DNA of 64,000 bases, taken from contig NZ_CP030034.1 in the NCBI RefSeq assembly GCF_006874625.1, positions 1,736,001 through 1,800,000 on the forward strand, in the 5' to 3' direction. Every line of letters starts with the position of its first letter. Within the stretch, counting starts at the first letter, position 1. Made by a program: the position numbers and the translations under genes. Source of the stretch: Bdellovibrio sp. NC01. Lineage in GTDB: Bacteria > Bdellovibrionota > Bdellovibrionia > Bdellovibrionales > Bdellovibrionaceae. The notes beneath the pieces were generated by a model that worked only from the letters and a program-made list of their open reading frames with translations, had not been told where the DNA came from and made no database searches. Shown piece after piece: positions 60,730-64,000 of the stretch.

Positions 60730-61155
60730 TTAAGAAGCTTTTGGTTGAGCAGTTGGGTGGTGTTTTGCGTAAACTCTTTCCATCTTTTGTTTCAAAGTAG
60801 CAGAGTTAAATGGCTTAACGACATAGTCAGAAACGCCAGCTTTTGCCGCTTCCAAGATATGTTTTTGCTCAGATTCAGCAGTTACAAGCATGAAAGGCGT
60901 TGCTTTAAAACGTGGGTCCGCTTTGCAGGCCTTTAGAAGGTCGATACCTTGCATACCTGGCATATTCCAGTCAGAGATGATGAATTCGTAAGGCTTACCT
61001 GCGTCATGAGCTTGCTGAATCATCGGGAGAGCGGTTTTACCGTCATCTGCCTCTTCGACGTTCGTATAGCCTAGCTCGTTTAGGACTTTTTTGATGATTT
61101 TTCGCATAGTTGCGAAGTCATCGACCACTAAAAACTTCGTTGTATTGGGAAACAT
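60730..61155 (-). CDS. cheY: CheY-like single-domain response regulator
   Basis: 141 residues from ATG 61155 with AGGAG 6 nt upstream; a longer frame to 61194 has none. Receiver domain complete: D12 and D13 (VVDDFATMRKI), phosphoacceptor D62 (ISDWNMPG), switch T92, K114 (VKPF). MRKI after the acidic pair and the whole pattern match CheY. A short C-terminal extension (about 15 residues) follows. Binds the flagellar switch or another target when phosphorylated. First gene of the operon with cheX and the HD-GYP-like gene, under a sigma-28-like promoter. Confidence 0.92.
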   Translation of the reverse strand: MFPNTTKFLVVDDFATMRKIIKKVLNELGYTNVEEADDGKTALPMIQQAHDAGKPYEFIISDWNMPGMQGIDLLKACKADPRFKATPFMLVTAESEQKHILEAAKAGVSDYVVKPFNSATLKQKMERVYAKHHPTAQPKAS

Positions 61156-61196
61156 AATATCTCCTGAAATATATGTATCGTGTAAAATCCTCATGC

Positions 61197-61223
61197 TTAT
61201 CGGTCTAGTTTTTTAAAACTAGA
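61197..61223 (-). promoter_or_regulatory. Sigma-28 (FliA)-like promoter of cheY operon
   Basis: Minus-strand TCTAGTTT (61216-61223), 11 nt, ACCGATAA (61197-61204), compared with consensus TAAAGTTT-N11-GCCGATAA: 6 of 8 and 7 of 8 matches with exact spacing. An 18-nt palindrome CTAGTTTT-TT-AAAACTAG (61205-61222) overlaps the spacer and -35. Confidence 0.65.
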
Positions 61224-61368
61224 GTCCAAAGCTATTGCGAAATACGGATTTTATGTCAGACTTTATTACAGGTGGTCGTGCTTCTTTTTGGACATGAGTC
61301 CTGAGGAAGCATCAGAGTGTAGGTTTAGGATTTAAAAAACTAAAACAATTTAGCGGGAGGGAGCAAGG

Positions 61369-61761
61369 ATGCTCAGAGATGTCCTGATTCAAAAAGGTCT
61401 TTCAAATAGAGAGGCAGAAGTTGCTGAACTTGTGTCTAAAGGCTTGTCCAACAAGGAAGTTGCGAACCAGCTTTTTGTAACTGAAAAAACAGTAAAATTT
61501 CACCTCACAAATATTTATAAAAAAATGAATGTGAAGTCGCGTGCACAATTGATCGTATGGTGCTTGCCTCACCTTGGTTTCGTTGAAAGCGAAATTCGCG
61601 CTGAAAACAACAACCAAAGTGCAGCTGCTACGACTGCATTCAATAACAATGCAACTCAAACAATCCCAGCGGGTTCTGCGACAGTTGCAGGTCAAACGAC
61701 TCTTCCAGGTGGCGGAATGAACCGTAATGGTAATTCAGACATCGGTATGGGTGGCATCTAA
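61369..61761 (+). CDS. Stand-alone LuxR/GerE-type HTH regulator
   Basis: 130 residues. The GerE domain occupies about 1-68: LSNREAEVAELVSKGLSNKEVANQLFVTEKTVKFHLTNIYKKMNVKSR, with the recognition helix intact. No receiver or ligand domain precedes it. The last 60 residues are low-complexity (Asn, Ala, Gly, Thr). GGGAGGGAG upstream gives a strong ribosome-binding site. It faces away from cheY across a 213-nt region and has its own terminator. Confidence 0.88.
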   Translation: MLRDVLIQKGLSNREAEVAELVSKGLSNKEVANQLFVTEKTVKFHLTNIYKKMNVKSRAQLIVWCLPHLGFVESEIRAENNNQSAAATTAFNNNATQTIPAGSATVAGQTTLPGGGMNRNGNSDIGMGGI

Positions 61762-61807
61762 GTCTTTGCTCATTGCATTGACTAGATACTCCAACGAGGA
61801 GTTTAAT

Positions 61808-61837
61808 AAAGGCACAGTTGAATAAACTGTGCCTTTT
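61808..61837 (+). terminator. Rho-independent terminator of the LuxR-type gene
   Basis: Perfect stem AAAGGCACAGTT/AACTGTGCCTTT with GAATA loop and T-rich tail. Confidence 0.9.
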
Positions 61838-61868
61838 GTTTTTTCAGCACTCCGAAAGTGAGTATCTC

Positions 61869-62345
61869 GTGGCTAAGACTTCGAAACCCGTTTCCTCTTC
61901 CCAAGTAACAATGACTGAACTAGTTCTTCCTTCTCATACCAATGCTTTGGGCACGGTGTTTGGTGGAACGATCATGTCATGGATTGATATCGCAGCTGCC
62001 ATCGCAGCACAAAGACACTCGAACAAAGAAGTCGTTACTGCAAGTATCGATCGTTTGGATTTCGTCGCTCCGGTTTATAAAGGCTGGGTTGTGAATCTTC
62101 ATGCCAGCGTGAATTACACTTCAAGAACTTCCATGGAAGTGGGTGTACGCGTTGAAGCAGAAAATCCAAAAACAGGGGAGATGTTCCATACAGCCTCTGC
62201 CTATACGACATTCGTTGCTTTAGGTTCTAATGGTAAGCCTGTAGAAATTCCTGAGTTAATTCTAGAAACCGACGATCAAAAACGTAGATTCGCAGATGCG
62301 AAAAAACGCCGTGAAGATCGTTTGGCGCAAAGACATAAAACTTAG
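61869..62345 (+). CDS. Hotdog-fold acyl-CoA thioesterase
   Basis: 158 residues from GTG 61869; codons before it run through the terminator and are not coding. YciA/ACOT-type thioesterase: LPSHTNALGTVFGGTIMSWIDIAAAIAA with the catalytic Asp, VVTASIDRLDFVAPVYKGW and YTSRTSMEVGVRVEAE. Hydrolyses acyl-CoA esters; chain length unknown. C-terminal basic tail. Monocistronic; a GTGAG element serves as weak ribosome-binding site. Confidence 0.88.
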   Translation: MAKTSKPVSSSQVTMTELVLPSHTNALGTVFGGTIMSWIDIAAAIAAQRHSNKEVVTASIDRLDFVAPVYKGWVVNLHASVNYTSRTSMEVGVRVEAENPKTGEMFHTASAYTTFVALGSNGKPVEIPELILETDDQKRRFADAKKRREDRLAQRHKT

Positions 62346-62385
62346 TTAGAATGTCTACTCCGGCGAAGTCGGAGTGTAGGACAAG

Positions 62386-62874
62386 TTATTCTTCGTCGAT
62401 CACTTCAGGACAAATAAGATTCAGCCATTTATAGGCTTCTAATGCAGGCGTGCCAGTAGGGGCACCTTCGCTTTTTCCCATGCTATCAGATGTTTTGATT
62501 TCCTGACGAGTGCGCGAGCACTTGTCTGGTTCTATCTTTTTATCTTTCGCTAACTTAAAAACCGGCTCCAAAGTGTAGAATAAGAGCGAAACTTCTTCTT
62601 CAGCTTTGTTGCCTTCCTTTGGCAGAGCTTTTTCATACTCATCCAAAGTTTTCTTAAAGGATTTCTCGAGGGCAAGAAGCTTTTCGGTTTTATCTTTATC
62701 GCTCTGTGCTTTTTTAAAAAGGTCCGACGATTCCGCATAGAAATCAGAGACGGTTTTTAGCTTAGATTCTACTTTAGGTTTTTCCGACTCGGGTTTGTTG
62801 GCAGCGGGAGTTGTTCCGGCTTGCGCGGCTGCCGTCATAGACACAATAAGCATCAATGCTATTTGGAGACGCAT
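62386..62874 (-). CDS. Secreted helical protein of unknown function
   Basis: 162 residues with signal peptide (about 1-19, AAAQAG). Highly charged, Lys/Glu-rich helical body (about 35-110) suggesting coiled coil, then two Cys (DKCSRTRQE, LNLICPEV) near the C-terminus. No family recognised. Starts inside the end of the transglycosylase-like gene (16-nt overlap), so they share a transcript. Confidence 0.6.
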   Translation of the reverse strand: MRLQIALMLIVSMTAAAQAGTTPAANKPESEKPKVESKLKTVSDFYAESSDLFKKAQSDKDKTEKLLALEKSFKKTLDEYEKALPKEGNKAEEEVSLLFYTLEPVFKLAKDKKIEPDKCSRTRQEIKTSDSMGKSEGAPTGTPALEAYKWLNLICPEVIDEE

Positions 62875-64000
62875 GAATCACCTCGCAACTCTTCAGGTGT
62901 CGGATTTGGCTTCTTTAAGTTTGCAAGAAGCTCCTTCATCTTATCATTTGTTTGCGAAACGTAAGCACTGTCATTTGTAACTTTCTTCAATGCTTCCGCT
63001 GCGTTCGAGCGATCATTTAAACGAAGTTTGCGAATTAAAGCTTTCGCTTGAGCCGGACCACCAGGGCCGTAAGCGACAAGGGTTAGGGCATTCACAAGTT
63101 CTTTGCTTTTAGCAAGTTCAGGCGCGCGCTCTTTCAAGGTGTCTTTGATGAAGTGATCGCGAGCATAAACGAAATAACCCAAACCATAAACTAAACTACG
63201 AGCGACACCGTCGCCGACACTGACCCATGAACAATAGTTCTTTTTAGAGCCTGGAGTTGGTGGTGGATCATTCAGTTCTTTTTCCACGATTTTTTTGAAA
63301 GGCGCACAGGCCGGATTATTAGAAGCTGCAAGAGTTTCTAAAATAGAGTGCGCGTTACCAGGGTTGTATTTGGATTTTGTTTTTACGATCTTCTTGGTTC
63401 TTTTATCGCGAACTTGAGTGTAATCCCACCAGCCAGCGATTTCATTCACAGGATCTGAAGTCAGTTGTCCAATGCCGACACCGCCAACGTAGCCTAAATA
63501 AAAGTTAAAACCCGTCTCGTTGTTGATCTTTTTTAAGATCACACGCGGGTCGATGGGATCTTCAGGCGGGGACATGCAGTTGATCGCTTGATTGACAGAA
63601 TACTGAATGAAATCCGCAGTCTTTTTGTTCAGACATTGTGCTGATGATTTGGCGTTATCAAACGCAGTCGGGACGCCCTTCGCGCACGTGTATCCGGTAT
63701 TGCCAACTTCACGTTGTAGTGAGGCTTGAATGCATTCCGCTTTGATTTTGCCGATGTTTAAAGTGGCACCGGTTACGGCACTCATGTCTTTGGCAGTTTT
63801 TGTTGGTGTGCTTGCCGGTGGACAAGCCGTTTTGCTTTGGGAAGCTGTAAACGCTTTTGTCAGGGGATCTGTGGCGTTGTGAAAAGCCGTATTGATCTGT
63901 TGGCCTTTGACTCCGCGAGTGCCGTCGGGGTCATTTACGCACACGTCAGCCGCGAATGATTTCGCAGTCATAACGAGCATAATAATAAGGATGAAGAAAC
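62859..64000 (-). CDS. Secreted lytic-transglycosylase-like protein (N-terminus outside window)
   Basis: At least 380 residues; the frame stays open to the window edge and the first codons (FFILIIM then LVMTAKSFAAD) are the hydrophobic core and cleavage site of a signal peptide, so the true start lies beyond base 64000. A region near residue 155-180 has INNETGFNFYLGYVGGVGIGQLTSDP, resembling the SLT motif ESGFNP...GIGQLTP with the catalytic Glu in NNETGF. LVAYGPGGPAQA later fits the AYNAGPG motif. Many Cys indicate disulfides. Peptidoglycan cleavage is inferred. Confidence 0.65.
   Translation of the reverse strand, partial: FFILIIMLVMTAKSFAADVCVNDPDGTRGVKGQQINTAFHNATDPLTKAFTASQSKTACPPASTPTKTAKDMSAVTGATLNIGKIKAECIQASLQREVGNTGYTCAKGVPTAFDNAKSSAQCLNKKTADFIQYSVNQAINCMSPPEDPIDPRVILKKINNETGFNFYLGYVGGVGIGQLTSDPVNEIAGWWDYTQVRDKRTKKIVKTKSKYNPGNAHSILETLAASNNPACAPFKKIVEKELNDPPPTPGSKKNYCSWVSVGDGVARSLVYGLGYFVYARDHFIKDTLKERAPELAKSKELVNALTLVAYGPGGPAQAKALIRKLRLNDRSNAAEALKKVTNDSAYVSQTNDKMKELLANLKKPNPTPEELRGDSCVSK

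Noticed and set aside
62350-62376. CTACTCCG...CGGAGTGTAG hairpin as a terminator
   Set aside because: No T-tract on either strand; it could be a processing or regulatory hairpin, but evidence is thin.

Overview
The window reads as chromosome from a Bdellovibrio-like predatory bacterium (Bdellovibrionota). This is inferred from content, not from a marker gene. The signs are dense, mostly operonic Gram-negative genes, many signal-peptide proteins of no obvious family, giant phage-tail-fibre-like surface proteins resembling the mosaic adhesive trimer (MAT) proteins known from B. bacteriovorus, a Tat-exported HiPIP, a CheY/CheX/HD-GYP signalling block, and much secreted hydrolase and peptidoglycan machinery. 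Base composition looks even throughout. I see no insertion sequence, prophage, CRISPR array or rRNA; one tRNA (Leu, anticodon UAA) is present.

Layout. 1-2 kb: 3' end of kdpD and all of kdpE (potassium sensing). 2-5.7 kb: a chalcone-isomerase-like secreted protein, a degenerate HD-GYP protein, a small outer-membrane-like protein, RidA and a DUF218 protein. 5.7-9.5 kb: an MCE lipid-transport operon (MlaE, MlaF-like, MlaD-like) followed by a LolC/E-type permease; the MlaF-like ATPase has lost most nucleotide-binding signature residues. 9.6-15.8 kb: DAP/lysine and cell-wall genes (dapD, an MpaA-like amidase, lysA, murI), a CBS-less IMPDH/GMP reductase, a membrane protein and an NmrA-like protein. 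15.8-23.6 kb: an XRE-TPR regulator paired with a KH-domain protein, several small secreted proteins, a GNAT enzyme, tRNA-Leu, a pseudouridine synthase, a secreted HNH-type nuclease and a Cys-rich lipoprotein. 23.8-28.3 kb: TolC-like protein plus RND pump with no adaptor gene. 28.4-35.1 kb: selO, a MerC-domain protein, an L,D-transpeptidase-like protein, HiPIP, an acyl-CoA ligase, a lipoprotein and a Bcp peroxidase. 35.1-39.2 kb: a 1344-residue fibre protein with internal repeats and a C-terminal S74 chaperone domain. 39.4-49.9 kb: htpG, two orphan solute-binding-like proteins, a tryptophan dioxygenase/PLP lyase/ureohydrolase operon, and a ClC transporter. 50-51.4 kb: an HD-GYP-like protein divergent from a pseudo-HPt protein with a CheZ-like tail. 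51.4-55.7 kb: a second fibre protein (1073 residues) with a glycine-rich secreted protein. 55.8-64 kb: queG, CCA-adding enzyme, RDD protein, the HD-GYP-like/cheX/cheY operon behind a sigma-28-like promoter, a LuxR-type regulator, a thioesterase, and a lytic-transglycosylase-like gene cut by the window edge.

How it fits together. Three themes recur. The first is envelope remodelling: MCE transport, DAP metabolism, amidase, L,D-transpeptidase, transglycosylase and RND export. The second is motility/c-di-GMP-style signalling with several decayed domains that probably work as binding scaffolds. The third is surface fibres, whose two genes share a coding module and also the same CCGAT-centred promoter-like element exactly 7 nt before the ATG. 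That shared element suggests co-regulation by a flagellar-type sigma factor and possibly leaderless transcripts.
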